DNA of 64,000 nucleotides from Durusdinium trenchii (GCA_963970005.1 CAXAMN010022851.1:266414-330413); one strand, 5' to 3'; shown: positions 10,601-20,101, counted from the stretch's first letter. Translations and numbers: made by a program. Notes: a model not told the origin generated them from the letters alone.

Positions 10601-13600
10601 GAGTTCTCTCGGCCTAGGCCACCTTCGCCCGCTCTGGGCATTTACATCTCCGGGCAGGGGAGATAGCGACGTACACCCGTTCGACGGGTCCACGGGAGGC
10701 ACTCTGCGGGCTCATCCCGGGTTGGCACGAGGCCAAACACACTTAGGATAGGGTATACTGAACTGAAAGCGGTGCCACACGCCGGCCTAGGGTTCCATTT
10801 CCTAAGAGTACCGGTAGGGAACCAACGAATCCTGGGGGTCTTCAAACGGAGAAGTGGCCCAAAAGGAAAGGACCGAACGACGAACGAACAGGCTGACGAC
10901 GTTCCGCTCGCATCTGCAGCTCAAAGAAAACCATCAAGTCGTGAGGTTCTTGGCTTAGCCTCTCGCCATTCGAAAAATGGAAAATGGCAGGTACGTTCGG
11001 GTGATCAGTCCGAATATCCCACTCTGTGACCCAGCTTCGTTGAACTGGGTCAGTCACAGAGTGCCCAGTTCCCCTGCTGTGGCAAAAACTAAAAAGTAAG
11101 AAGGCAAACCGAACAAATCCAAAAGGATCCCTATGATTCCAAGGGTTACACACACATGTGTGTGTAATTAAGCCTGCTAGTTAGCATGCAGTACTCCAAA
11201 CGTTTGGAGTTGAACATCGTCCCGCAAGCGCTTAGTTCTCTCAGGACACGGTGGACATGAAGAACCTGAGCCTCGGATGGTGTCGCAGCCTGCTCTGGAG
11301 GTGAAGCTAGATTTGGGTGAAGCTCAGTACCCCAGGTCATGCAGGATTGCACCATTTAGCTTGGATAGTCTTACTTACCACTTGTTGCAGATCAGCAGCC
11401 AACTACATGCTTAGTGTTCACATTTCCGCATACATCGTGGCAATGATATGTATGATTATGTATGTATATATTTATATGCATATAGCGACGGAGAATCACT
11501 TAGAACAAAAAATCCAAAACGCTGAATCTGCACTTAGAACAGCGTCAGACTATCAAGAAATTGTTTGTTCTTCCTGTTGCGCTGAGAACGTTCCTGAACC
11601 CGCGCTTGGACAATTCTAAGGAGAAAAGCAGACAAACTAGCCAAATTATGAGTGAAACGATGTTAATTACTATAGATTGAGGAGGGGGCCAGTTAAGCCA
11701 CGCACCACAAGCACCACACCAGTGTTTCTGCTTTTCTGACGGGAGTTCACTTGAACATTCTTATTGGCGCCAAGTGGTGTTCCAAGTGCAGGTTTCCCTC
11801 TTGTTCTAAGCCTTGCATGTAGAACCTCTCCCGGGGACTCTTTGTAAGGCCAGGAGCCCCTAGTAGCGTCCTTGCTCCTAGTAGTAAGGCCAGGAGCCCC
11901 TAGTAGCGTCTTTGCTCTTAGTAGCGATGCCAGGAGCCCCTAGTAGCGTCCTTGCTCCTAGTAGCGATGCCAGGAGCCCCTAGTAGCGTCCTTGCTCCTA
12001 ATTACGTTTTATGATATAGTTATATGACTCCATTTGGCTCAACAGAACTTCTGATGCATCCGAACTTCTCAATATATCCACTGCCTGGGAGCTGTGCGTA
12101 GCTGCATTATGGATTTGTCCGTTCATGCAGCTCTTGACTCAGAGTATCTCTCCTAAAGCAGTTGTGATCCATCAATCCCAAACTATTGAATGTCTACCAC
12201 GTTCACCATTGACAACTGCCAAGGTTTGTAAGGGACACTTGGCATACAAAAATCCGCTCGCGTTCGCCTTTGGGTCTGAGGATGTGGAGAGAAGTGGAGG
12301 AGTTCGAGTTTTCTGCAAAAGGCCAGGTGTTGCAGGGCCTTCTTGGAATAGAATTGTCCTCTACAAGGTAGTTGCTACATGTTCTTTTCGTGCGGATTGC
12401 GGAGAGGTGGAAAGAGATGAGGGGAGCATTCAATGCACCACAAAAGACTCCTACCTTACCACAACAAAAGCATGCTTGGGCTGACCGGGTGCGTGCAATG
12501 AGAAGCAGCGATGCTTTGATGAACAGCTTTGATGATGTTGATTTGTTCGATCCCCCGGTCAGCAAGTGAAGCGGTCTGACCGCTTCTCAGGCACAAGATG
12601 CTTCAACCATTTCCTCATGTGGTCCCATGCCAAAGAAAATCAATCATGTGGCGCGTTGGGCGCATGACGTTGAACGGTCCTACTCCAGCCAGCGTTTGCT
12701 AATTATATAAGTATTATTGTATTAATATATATTATATACACATGCTACCCCCATCTACCCCCCCAAAAATGTCTACCTCTTCAAGCAATTGAAGCAAATG
12801 GTTGCTAGTATTCAAAATGGGTACCAGGTCATGATGGTTTGAATGGAGCTGTTGTAGGGAGGGGGATTTGGCACGACTGTAAAATCGGTTTTACTAGTTT
12901 ACTTAAGAAGTATATATATATATGTATGTATACTTATTTGTCTTGCACATGCTTTACTCACTCTTTTTCGGCTACGTAGCCATTAAAGAAGACAGGATGT
13001 TTGTTTTCTCATTTGCGTATGCAAGAGACAAGCTGAATATGAAGACAAGGAGCTATTTGCCAATGAGACAGACATCCCAGAGAGAAGAGGAACTATGCAA
13101 GAAAAGTATGATATGAGTAATGCTTGCTAGAACCTACTATGTCTCTATATTTCCTGCCCAAGGATAGATGCCAATTCATCCTCTTCCATTTGGCAAAATT
13201 CCTTTATGCGCTTTATATGCCTTACTTTACTTCGAGTGATCCCCGCCATGGCATTACACTACTCTGCTGACAATCGACGGCTATCTTGCTTCAACATCAC
13301 CCAAAAAGCGTCTAACATATATTCCGGCATTCTATCTAGCATGCATTCCGACATTTCAGGCATTTCTATTTGGCATATATTCTGGCATTCTATGCGGCAT
13401 ATATTGTGGCATTCCATCTGGCAATATCTGGCATACATTCTGGCAGCAAGCATATCTTGCATATATTCTTGCGTTCTATCGAGCATATATTCGGGCTGTC
13501 TATCTGGCATAGTTGCGGACATTCTTTCTGGCACTCTTCCTATTTGCGGTGCCCACCGCGAGATGAGACTGGTGGCTGGCGTAGTGCCCACTGGAATCTA

Positions 13601-16098
13601 GCACTTGTGGTTGAGGCCCGCTGGTGCCCACTGCGATCTGGCACTTGTGGAGGAGGAGAGGAGGAGAGGACTCGCACCTCGCAGAGGGCTAACACCTTCA
13701 GAATCTATGAGTACCTTTTCGGAAACTTTGTTTTCAATAATATGTCGCCTTTTCCCTCGTGGCTAAGAACAGGTTCAGTGAGCAAAGAGTGGCTGTGGTG
13801 TGCTGGCACCAGAGCAAGTTGCTTGAAAAGACTATGCTCATCAAAGATGTTCTGCGCAAGAGCGTGGAAGTACAAGATGGCCAAGATAAGTGTCAAGGGG
13901 TTTGAAGGGCACGAAGGGCAAGAGACGCACGTTCAAAACCGACGAGTCCAAAGTGTCATCCGCACGAGTCCAAATTCAAAAAACATTATCCCAGTGTGAG
14001 GTTTAGAGGTGTAGCAGCAGAAAGTCTAGAGATCTAGACGCACTTCAGCTGAGCTCACCTCACCTTAGCTCCCCTCGCCCCACTCGCCCCACTAGTCAGT
14101 CAGTCAGTCAGTCAGTCAGTCAGCCACCCACACCACCACCATGACCACGATCCCCACCTTCATCACCACCATCATCTCTCTTGACCCCACTGTGCCTAGA
14201 TCTCTAAAACTTTCTGCTGCTACACCCCTAGGCCTCACACACACTTTTTGGGGCCTCTTGCCGGGAAAGCCATAGTATGTATGTAGAGGACTGAACGTTG
14301 GTAGTGACATCTTGCCATTTTGCTATATCTTTTCTGTGCCTCAACTGTTTTACTGGCATTGATTGAGTCTGTTAGGTTTTGGGTTTTCACCTTGTGTTTG
14401 ATCATTGTTTCCTTTTTCAGCTTGAAGCTTTATATTCAACTCTGAAACAATGCCTGAACAAAACTTGATGTGAGGACTGTATACTGCCTGATTTTTTTGA
14501 CAGTGCAGTTTTGAAATAACCATTGCCTGTGTAAACATGGTGTGTTCATTCCCCTCAGTGTACTTCAGAAAGTCATCAATGCCTTCAACCACCCTACGCT
14601 CAATGGATTCATCCCTTGTGTTGATGTGACAGCCTGTCGAAGCCTTAGCATCTACTGTTGCATTCCTTGTTCATAGTTATGCCCAAATGTTTTTTTTGTG
14701 CCTTGCAGTGGCCCTGAAGTCTTTGTTTGGTGTGTAGCCTATTTGATTGGTGGTCCGTCCGTTCTCTGGATTATATATTTTTGTGTTTGGTGACCCCGAA
14801 CGCGATTCTTTGGACGATCGTTTTCCTTTGGACGAACATACTGGGATGAAAGTAGGGAGTGCAGGCATGTGATCCGCCATTGTTCGGGTCTCCCTGTCTC
14901 CGTTTGTTTGACCCGCGGAGTGAGGCACGGTGAGGAATGACAGTTTTGGAAGGTCAAAATCAAATATCTCCTGCAAGAAACAGCGGAGACAATAAACTCA
15001 CAGAGATTCTTCAGACTTGAGCTGAGCTGCCCCCTTGTGCAGGTCCAAGCATCAAGGCGAGCAGCGGTGGCAGTGCTGTCATGGATGACCAGGGCAACCT
15101 TTGGGGATTCGGTGGCGGCAGTCAAGGCTCCGTCGACCGTAACCCTGCACAATCCGGGCGCGTCTGCGCGTGTCCAGGTTGTTGTGATCCCGGGTTACCT
15201 GCCAGGGTGAGAAGATGGTAAACTTGGACACCTAACGAAAATGGCACGTAATGACACCTACAATATCATATATATATATATATAAGTGCTTGTGTGTGTG
15301 TGTGTGCGCGCGTGACTATATACATATAATTGCCCTCACTTGCAACGAACCACCTTTTAACTAGCAACAGGATAGTGCGATGCCCTTTTTGTCATCCATC
15401 ATTTATGGATTTCCTGAGCCCTTCCCATGATGCGGGTCCATCTCTCGTTTGCTGGCCATGGTCTAGTAAAGTTTCCAAAATGCACCATATGTTCCATCTC
15501 TCCATCCCAATCATCCAAAATGAAACTGGCCCAAATCCAAAGTGAACATCGCGAACATCCCCAAGGCTCGCTTTGGGAGACGACAGTTTCGTAAAGGAAC
15601 GCAGGGATCCCAAGGGTGGGTATATAGGCTGAAGGATGCAGGCTGGACGTTGTCCTTTTGATCGTTTTCCTCTTGGCAAGAAGACCATCGCCTCGGATGA
15701 TCCCAGGCACACACGACGAGGTGTATGTGCTTGAGACGATCGGCCCAGCACCGACCACCTCAACGACCTCGACCTCTTCTCCAGCTGCTCGAACAACCAC
15801 AACCACAACCACGACCACGACTACAACTACTACCACTACCACTACCACCACTACCACTACCACAACTACCACTACGACTACTACCACTACCACTACCACT
15901 ACCACCAGTACCGCTACGGACACTAGCACATTGGTTGTGATCAAAGATACAACACGGATGGAAGATCCTGCCGATGCGCCAAGTGAAAGCAGTGGTGGTA
16001 CCGTTGCCCATTATGTGGAGGTCATTTTGTTTGTGGTCGTTTTCGTTGGTGCTCTCGTTTTCATCATTTGGTTCGCTCTGATGGTTGGCTGCACTTGA
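4613..16098 (+). CDS. Kelch-repeat type I membrane protein with Thr-rich stalk (multi-exon)
   Basis: Exons I can support: 4613-4698, 6163-6330, 7121-7144 (tentative microexon), 7584-7734, 8566-8612, 8703-8766, 9281-9476, 15043-15177 and 15707-16098. Each main unit carries the kelch pattern HSAV/I, 8-10 residues, then [MLN][W][IVLG][FYL]GG, with YLDL or YFLDV strand segments between, as in beta-propellers. Six such motifs are visible. Phase is consistent at 6330/7121, 7734/8566, 8612/8703, 8766/9281, 9476/15043 and 15177/15707. The protein ends with 38 threonines, an acidic linker and one hydrophobic helix before a three-residue tail, implying an exposed propeller on a mucin-like stalk. Function is unknown; adhesion or ligand binding is inference. 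The 5' end is incomplete; see the exon at 2048. Confidence 0.7.
5026..5292. repeat. Tandem repeat of about 21 bp (AACCGATGACAATGTTATGA)
   Basis: Two blocks (about 5026-5125 and 5162-5292) of degenerate copies of aaccgatgacaatgttatga, each preceded by the same ATTTTAATCACACGACTAATC segment. It lies in a kelch-gene intron. Confidence 0.8.
5432..5531 (+). CDS. Possible extra kelch-gene exon
   Basis: An open block between a CAG acceptor (5431) and a CAGGT donor (5532) contains DSRVVLFGVWP, which loosely resembles a kelch core strand. Its phase does not fit the next certain exon at 6163, so another exon would be needed, or this is not coding. Confidence 0.25.
6163..6330 (+). CDS. Kelch exon (blade motif 2)
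   Basis: Contains HYLDTVSGNW, then HHSAIVDHVGRMWIFGG and TDQLW. The acceptor AG is at 6161-6162. A GC donor at 6331 leaves two bases (tg) that join the single g of the 24-nt candidate microexon at 7121 to give Trp, then YYLNLSNP, an ordinary kelch continuation. Confidence 0.7.
7584..7734 (+). CDS. Kelch exon (blade motif 3)
   Basis: Contains RAEHSAVFDGAWGMWIFGGK and VHYLDLE. The acceptor is AAG at 7581-7583. The exon ends at Glu with a GC donor (gcgaga) in phase 0, which matches the phase-0 start at 8566. Confidence 0.7.
8566..8612 (+). CDS. Kelch exon (blade motif 4, first half)
   Basis: Gives GPSKRWRHSAVMDSF plus two bases. The donor is GC at 8613. It continues in phase into 8703-8766. 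The strand segment before RWRHSAV is shorter than in the other blades, so a small phase-0 exon may be missing between 7734 and 8566. Confidence 0.65.
8703..8766 (+). CDS. Kelch exon (blade motif 4, second half)
   Basis: Begins after TTCAG and gives RRMWVYGGVEYDKPFE and then LPN. The donor is GC at 8767, phase 0, joining DLYFLDV of the next exon exactly as a kelch strand should continue. Confidence 0.7.
9281..9476 (+). CDS. Kelch exon (blade motif 5)
   Basis: After CCCACAG it gives DLYFLDVDSHTWSQV, then EGHSAVMDAAGRMWLLGGY and VFYLDAS. A GT donor at 9477 leaves one base, in phase with 15043. The intron that follows (about 5.6 kb) carries repeat pair B, a CTAGTAGC array, minisatellites, a foldback and two coding-like fragments. 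Confidence 0.7.
9593..10018 (+). repeat. Repeat B, copy 1 (about 425 bp)
   Basis: Nearly identical to 10735-11155. It starts ACACACTTAGGATAGGG and ends GGGTTACACACACA. It contains a hairpin near 9880-9922 (CACTCTGTGAC paired with GTCACAGAGTG) and the blocks GCATCTGCAG, GGCAGGTACGTT, TGATCAGTCC and AGCTTCGTTG shared with repeat A. The 85-codon frame in both copies has no recognisable product. Confidence 0.85.
10019..10734. other. Spacer between B copies
   Basis: Purine-rich sequence with recurring GACATGAA and GGACAAAAG motifs, similar in style to the spacer between the A copies. No convincing coding frame. Confidence 0.5.
10735..11155 (+). repeat. Repeat B, copy 2
   Basis: Second B copy, about 1140 bp downstream of copy 1, same orientation, differing at only a few bases. 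Its right end runs into a perfect 22-bp palindrome at 11146-11167 (TTACACACACA paired with TGTGTGTGTAA). Confidence 0.85.
11853..12001 (+). repeat. CTAGTAGC repeat array
   Basis: About four units of roughly 39-40 bp (ccaggagcccctagtagcgt..cttgctcctagtagcgatg), cleaner than the array at 2.4 kb. It lies in the long kelch intron. Confidence 0.9.
12213..12569 (+). pseudogene. Coding-like fragment broken by an in-frame TAG
   Basis: One reading frame is protein-like from about 12213 to a stop at 12567, but it is interrupted by TAG at 12369-12371. The segments on either side (REVEEFEFSAKGQVLQGLLG before; RIAERWKEM, then WADRVRAM and DDVDLFDPP after) have good coding character. Reading the TAG as part of an intron would need an implausibly short one. 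It lies on the same strand inside the long kelch intron, so it is more likely a decayed inserted gene copy than a kelch exon. No family is recognised. Confidence 0.35.
13310..13548. repeat. Degenerate minisatellite (CATTCTATCTGGCATATATT)
   Basis: About ten imperfect copies of a roughly 22-24 bp unit built on attctatctggcatatattc. The antisense reads as repeated EYMLDRMPEYM-like codons, an obvious repeat artefact. Confidence 0.8.
13768..13905 (+). CDS. Coding-like fragment in kelch intron
   Basis: Frame with good codon bias running from a possible acceptor (GGCTAAG) to TGA at 13903: NRFSEQRVAVVCWHQSKLLE followed by a Lys/Asp-rich tail. It lies in the long kelch intron on the same strand. The phase to kelch exons cannot be tested because upstream sequence changes frame. 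It could be the terminal exon of a nested gene or a remnant. Confidence 0.3.
   Translation, partial: NRFSEQRVAVVCWHQSKLLEKTMLIKDVLRKSVEVQDGQDKCQGV
13992..14243. repeat. Foldback (inverted-repeat) element, about 250 bp
   Basis: The left arm, around 13992-14043, includes GGTGTAGCAGCAGAAAGT and AGAGATCTAG. It is the reverse complement, with few mismatches, of the right arm around 14188-14243. The loop contains C-rich sequence and a (CAGT)n run. No coding capacity; it looks like a non-autonomous element. Confidence 0.75.
14095..14122. repeat. (CAGT)n microsatellite
   Basis: About seven perfect CAGT units inside the loop of the foldback element. Confidence 0.9.
15043..15177 (+). CDS. Kelch exon (blade motif 6)
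   Basis: Acceptor GTGCAG at 15037-15042. The frame gives GGSAVMDDQGNLWGFGGGSQ, a kelch core with Leu-Trp-Gly-Phe in place of Met-Trp-Ile-Phe. The GT donor at 15178 leaves one base and joins 15707 in phase. Confidence 0.65.
15707..16098 (+). CDS. Terminal kelch-gene exon: Thr stalk and transmembrane helix
   Basis: After TCCCAG the frame gives THDEVYVLETIGP (end of the propeller), a Ser/Thr/Pro segment, then 38 consecutive Thr codons at 15793-15906 (an ACN microsatellite using all four Thr codons). A short acidic region and a hydrophobic helix of about 22 residues (VEVILFVVVFVGALVFIIWF) follow, then stop at 16096. Mixed codons in the Thr tract argue that threonine itself is selected. The antisense poly-Val and Gly-Ser frames are shadows. 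Confidence 0.75.
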
Positions 16099-16249
16099 TG
16101 GCCAGGGCTGCCAGGGTTACGCGTTAGCATTGTTATTGAGGATGTAAAAACCACTTGCAATCCAAACAGGAAGGCCGTTTGATGCTTAATGTTTTTTATG
16201 CTCCTTGCACTCCCCACCACCCTGCCCATACCAGACGAGATCGTGATTC

Positions 16250-16438
16250 ATGACGGCTGAGTTTTGGGCTAAGCTGGATCTTCTGCTTGATTTTGGGAAT
16301 TTGTTTCTGTATGCCCCACGTGAGTTGCGCAGTAAAACGTCTCTGAGATCACGGGTGGTCGTGGCCCATGGGCAGACCGCGGGGCCTGTGGGTCTGTGGG
16401 GGCACGAACAAGGAGGAGCCAATCTAGTACCATCCTAA
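16250..16438 (+). CDS. Hypothetical protein, ATG-started ORF or first exon
   Basis: ATG at 16250, 152 bp after the kelch stop, opens 62 codons with good bias: MTAEFWAKLDLLLDFGNLFL and then a basic stretch. No domain is recognised. It may be a complete small gene or the first exon of a gene continuing near 16.7 kb. The minus strand is also open but Pro-rich. Confidence 0.4.
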   Translation: MTAEFWAKLDLLLDFGNLFLYAPRELRSKTSLRSRVVVAHGQTAGPVGLWGHEQGGANLVPS

Positions 16439-16725
16439 GTGCAGATCACATCGCCAATTGTGGGACGATGTCGGAATTTTCCTATGTCCTTGGCCCCACA
16501 CACAAAAAGCAGCTCTGCATTTCAGGTGCGATGTCGGCATGTGTCACCTTCACGAGGTACGTATCTCATGTGCAATTGGTATTCCAATAGTGGCCGCGCC
16601 GTAAAGTCAGTCATGTCTCATGTGACTTGCACCTAGTATAATTTTGGAATCAAGGTGCCTAACATGAACACCCTTGCGGGACGCATCAGAATATATCAGA
16701 ATGTAGGTGAGCTAGTTGCTGTGGA

Positions 16726-16932
16726 TTGCCGACATTGGAGTGCAGTTTGGACCGACTCTTGCCTGTGGTCCCTGGCAGCCCGAGGAGAGGTGACGCCAGA
16801 GGTGCTCAAGCAGGGCAAGTGGAGCAAGTGGAGCTCGCTGATGTTGGGGCGACGCGGGGCTTCGGGGATGAAACAGTGGAGATGCCACATATGCCGCATA
16901 CCGAGTTCTTTGGAAGCAGTGAGGTTTCGTGA
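16726..16932 (+). CDS. Hypothetical exon, frame uncertain
   Basis: Two overlapping + frames are open. The one chosen contains QVEQVELADVGATRGFGDET and ends at a stop at 16930; the other ends at 16951 and is Trp/Arg-rich. CAG acceptor candidates lie at 16796-16815. It may continue the ORF at 16250. No domain recognised. Confidence 0.3.
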   Translation: MPTLECSLDRLLPVVPGSPRRGDARGAQAGQVEQVELADVGATRGFGDETVEMPHMPHTEFFGSSEVS

Positions 16933-16999
16933 GGCCCTTCTCTTGGAGTGAGCTCTGTGACTGGAGTGGCGCCTTGCATGTTGCACAAGGCTTGTGTGA

Positions 17000-17630
17000 A
17001 ATTCACTATGCCAATATGCTTGAGTGCATGCTCAGCCATGTTTGATAGTCCTGAGCAGAATATGAGGGGCAAATCCTCAAGAACATTCTACGAATTGTTG
17101 CGCGGCTGCTAATATGGTCCTTTTTGCTGCCCAGACATAGCATTGGGCATTCCAGCGCGATTGTCACATCTCCCGGTGTGCGAACTTCAGCACACCCTTC
17201 GTGGAAATTCAGGACCTGTCAAGAGCTTTTAGGTCCCGCCAGCAGAACAATACATGAAATTCAATATATATATATATAATATATACATAGTTATATAAAT
17301 TTAGTATATCTACTGTATATACTATATATATGAATCCCATTGAATCCCCTTTTGAAAGACCCCACTCCTGTCAATTGCTTGTCCGTCGAACGTGCCGAGC
17401 ATCAGGTGAGGTGACCAGCCGACCAGCAGAATCACAACTTTTGTACAGCGTAAAAGTTATAAGGTCTTACATAAGTTGACTGCTGAACCCTAGAAAGCGC
17501 AGGCATAGCCAATATTGATGAGAGACTCCCAGAATTCTGCCTCCAAACACAAAAATGCCGTTCCATCATGAAAACACTTGCTTCTTCCTATAGGTCCCTT
17601 GCATTGAAGACCTGCCTCTCGCAGGTGATG
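17000..17630. other. AT-rich intergenic or intron sequence
   Basis: Contains a TA-rich microsatellite near 17263-17330. No coding frame supported. Confidence 0.5.
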
Positions 17631-17652
17631 CGGGCTCAACACGCCGGGCGCT

Positions 17653-17960
17653 GTCAGAGCGCCGGCGCCGGCAGATGGAAGACCCCTCAACGACCCGTTT
17701 GAGGGCTGGGACATCCCCAGTGACATGCGGGCTCATCATGGCTCCATGGGCTCCACTGCGGTGCGAACGAAGCGCGTTTCGCACGAACTGGACGAGACGA
17801 ACAGTCTCTCCAATGCCAGCGGCCAAGGTCTGGCACCACACACCGAACGAGGAAGCACTCCCGAACGAGGCCCACCGCCTCAAATTACGTCGCGGACATG
17901 GCGCGGTTCGTTGTTCACCCAGGAAAGTCAGGATGTTGAGACTGCTCCTAATCCAGGATG
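17653..17960 (+). CDS. Hypothetical GC-rich exon with a frame switch
   Basis: A GC-rich block with strong coding bias. The best downstream frame contains NDPFEGWDIPSDMRAHHG and THELDE-type polar sequence through to about 17960. An upstream acceptor (CTCGCAG at 17620-17626) fits a different frame rich in Arg. Either an unseen short intron or a one-base indel separates them. The minus strand is also open. No domain recognised. Confidence 0.35.
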
Positions 17961-18923
17961 TTATTTTTTTGGGGGGGTGAATAAATTTAAGAACCTCAGG
18001 AGCCACCAAAAAAGATTAAAGTTTGTTTTGTTGGCTTTCGCTGCTCCAGTCACAGCACTGTGTCCTCTTCATGTCCATATCTCATATCTCACTTCAATAT
18101 GACGGATGTGAACTGGAACCAGGTAATTGGCATTTTGGCACACAGTCACAACATTGTTTGCCGTTTACCCGTGATGTTTTTAGAACCTTGTTGTTTCCTT
18201 GCTTTGCTTTGTATGATGCACTCTTCAGGAACTGTATCGATTGCATGGGCAACCCATTTCAAGACCGCTGAGGGTTCAAGGTTCTAGGGCATCAGGCACG
18301 CCAAACATGTAGTTTGAAGGATTTTGAAGAGACACCTTGCTATTCTTCCAACCCTTTGCGTTTGTGGGCCGCCAAAGTGTACACTCCCACTTGTCCCACT
18401 GCAGATTATATCATCATTTACATACGATTGTGTGGTTCCATGAATTTTCTGATAGCACAAGTCAGAGCAGGTGTGCTTCAGGCGCCCGAAAAAGCAGCAC
18501 TATATAATCGCATTTAATGCCTATGAGGCATAACCACCTTGGGATCTTCCAGATGTAATGCTCCTGTTCATTCCTATGCAATGTGTTCATAAGATATGAT
18601 AGATGGTTTTTTCAATCTTGCCACGACCCCCCAAGAACCCCCAGCAAAAACGCGAGCATCACGCATCTGGTCACACACACAAATAAACATTGGCCATCGG
18701 GCCTGGAAATGTGAAACCCGGTAGGTCGTGGCCCGGGGGTGACGAATCAACAGGTCCATTGGTATCCATTTAGTAGCATCACGGATGAGAAAAGCACCAA
18801 AAACATATCTAAAAAATGCCAGGATGCGCCAGGTTGATCCTGTAGCTGGGAGAAATACACAGATGGCAGGGTTTCTTTGGCTCAAAGGCCTCGTCTAGGT
18901 GGCTCCTAAGAATTCCTGTGAAG

Positions 18924-19362
18924 ATGAAGGGCCACAAGTATTGCACACAGTGGCCAGCCTACAACCTTTTGTGGGCTCTTTTGTCATCCATCGGACTGAG
19001 AGACCCAAACATCGGCAGAATCGGTCTGCCAGAACTGCTGGGAAATCCTCCAGTACCTTCGTTTGCTAAGATCTTTTCGTCGGATCAAGTGGGACCCTTC
19101 TGCCCGGTGTAGCCAGGTTGGTCTATGGCCAGGTGGGGGGGGGTGGATCCGTTCATCACAGACCGACTGCGAAAAGGGACATGACTGGATGCCAGTGGTC
19201 AGTACCGGTTTCACACCTAGGGTTGCTGAACTGAACAGGTTGCTGTATGGGTGTTGCCGTGCCGTTTCGCTTGACGACGTGTTGATAGAATCCAGGCCGT
19301 CTTGGAAGGACTCAAGATCAACGAGTGATTTCGGTCTGACTGTCAGAACTGTTAAAGTTTGA
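18924..19362 (+). CDS. Two-exon hypothetical gene (18924-19106, 19162-19362)
   Basis: ATG at 18924 opens 61 codons ending at a GT donor (19107). A 55-nt intron ends in CATCACAG, and the second exon continues in phase 0 to TGA at 19360, giving about 127 residues. Visible features are a hydrophobic N-terminal patch (NLLWALLSSIG), then GLRDPNIGRIGLPELLGNP and VAELNRLLYGCCRAVSLDD. The model is complete from ATG to stop. The opposite strand carries an unbroken 201-codon frame (19589-18984), so the coding strand is not certain. Confidence 0.45.
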
Positions 19363-19882
19363 AAGCAATGTGAGTAAGAATTGCAGACGCGCCCCGTTGT
19401 CAATAGTAGACTTGGGTTGAAGGACCTGCTTATGTTTGTTTTGCTGCTGTAGTGCAATTGGTTTTGAACATCCTGACTGCTTTGAGTATGTCTATGTGCA
19501 AAGGTTTCTTTGGACAATTTGTGCGACTTTTGTAGTTGGTCATTGTGCACCAGTCCTCCAAAAAAGCATTTGACATCCTCTACGCCCAACTGCCATTGTT
19601 TTTTTTTCCAGTTTACTGTTCAATGCTAAAGCAAAACTTATAAACTTCTGGTGATTGAAAAGTAAACTGCCCACTAGCAGTTTATTTCAAGCTAGTTCGG
19701 ACTTCTGTGCCAGTCAAGCGAGCTGTGTTGAAGCGGTGTTGGCAGATCAATCACCGGCGTTCACGCCTCCAACATCCTCCAACGATTGAGGGGTCGACAT
19801 TGGGGAATGCCCTCCAAAAGCACTGCTGTAGAAGCCGCTCAGTTATTTTGGGAACATGCCTCTAGTTAGATGAGCAAGGGCA

Positions 19883-20101
19883 ATGATGGACCTCTGCCAA
19901 CTGGAAGAGTTTTGCAGAAGCCATTGGCTTCAGGATCTTCCCCAACCGGAGCCGTTCAGTCGACCCCAAGGCGGAGCCGTGTCCTCGCGACATCAGAGAT
20001 TCTCCAATTTCTTGGCTGACGAGGCAGGCAGGAGAAGGGTTGCAGCCCACAACAATGGGTCCTATTCCTGGAAGCCACGACTACCAGTCCTGCCCAACTA
20101 A
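19883..20101 (+). CDS. Hypothetical ATG-started ORF
   Basis: Tandem ATGs at 19883 and 19886 open 72 codons: MMDLCQLEEFCRSHWLQDLP, then a Ser/Arg-rich part and FSNFLADEAGRRR. A CAG just before GAGAAGGG could also be a splice site. The minus strand is equally open (about 62 codons), so the strand call is weak. No domain recognised. Confidence 0.35.
   Translation: MMDLCQLEEFCRSHWLQDLPQPEPFSRPQGGAVSSRHQRFSNFLADEAGRRRVAAHNNGSYSWKPRLPVLPN

Noticed and set aside
9630-11029. Duplicated 85-codon ORF in both B repeats as a gene pair
   Set aside because: The two copies are near-identical because the repeat is, the frame has no coding bias relative to flanks, and it spans the repeat's structural blocks.
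12028-12043. CTCCATTTGGCTCAAC resembles the dinoflagellate spliced leader (CCATTTTGGCTCAAG)
   Set aside because: One base is missing and the 5' part of the leader does not match; similar partial matches (18867-18878, 12975-12984, 60368-60379) occur by chance and none sits before a convincing ATG exon.
15399-15944. Poly-valine and Gly-Ser open frames antisense to the Thr tract
   Set aside because: They are mirror images of the ACN repeat; the + frame has flanking kelch and transmembrane sequence and a consistent splice phase.
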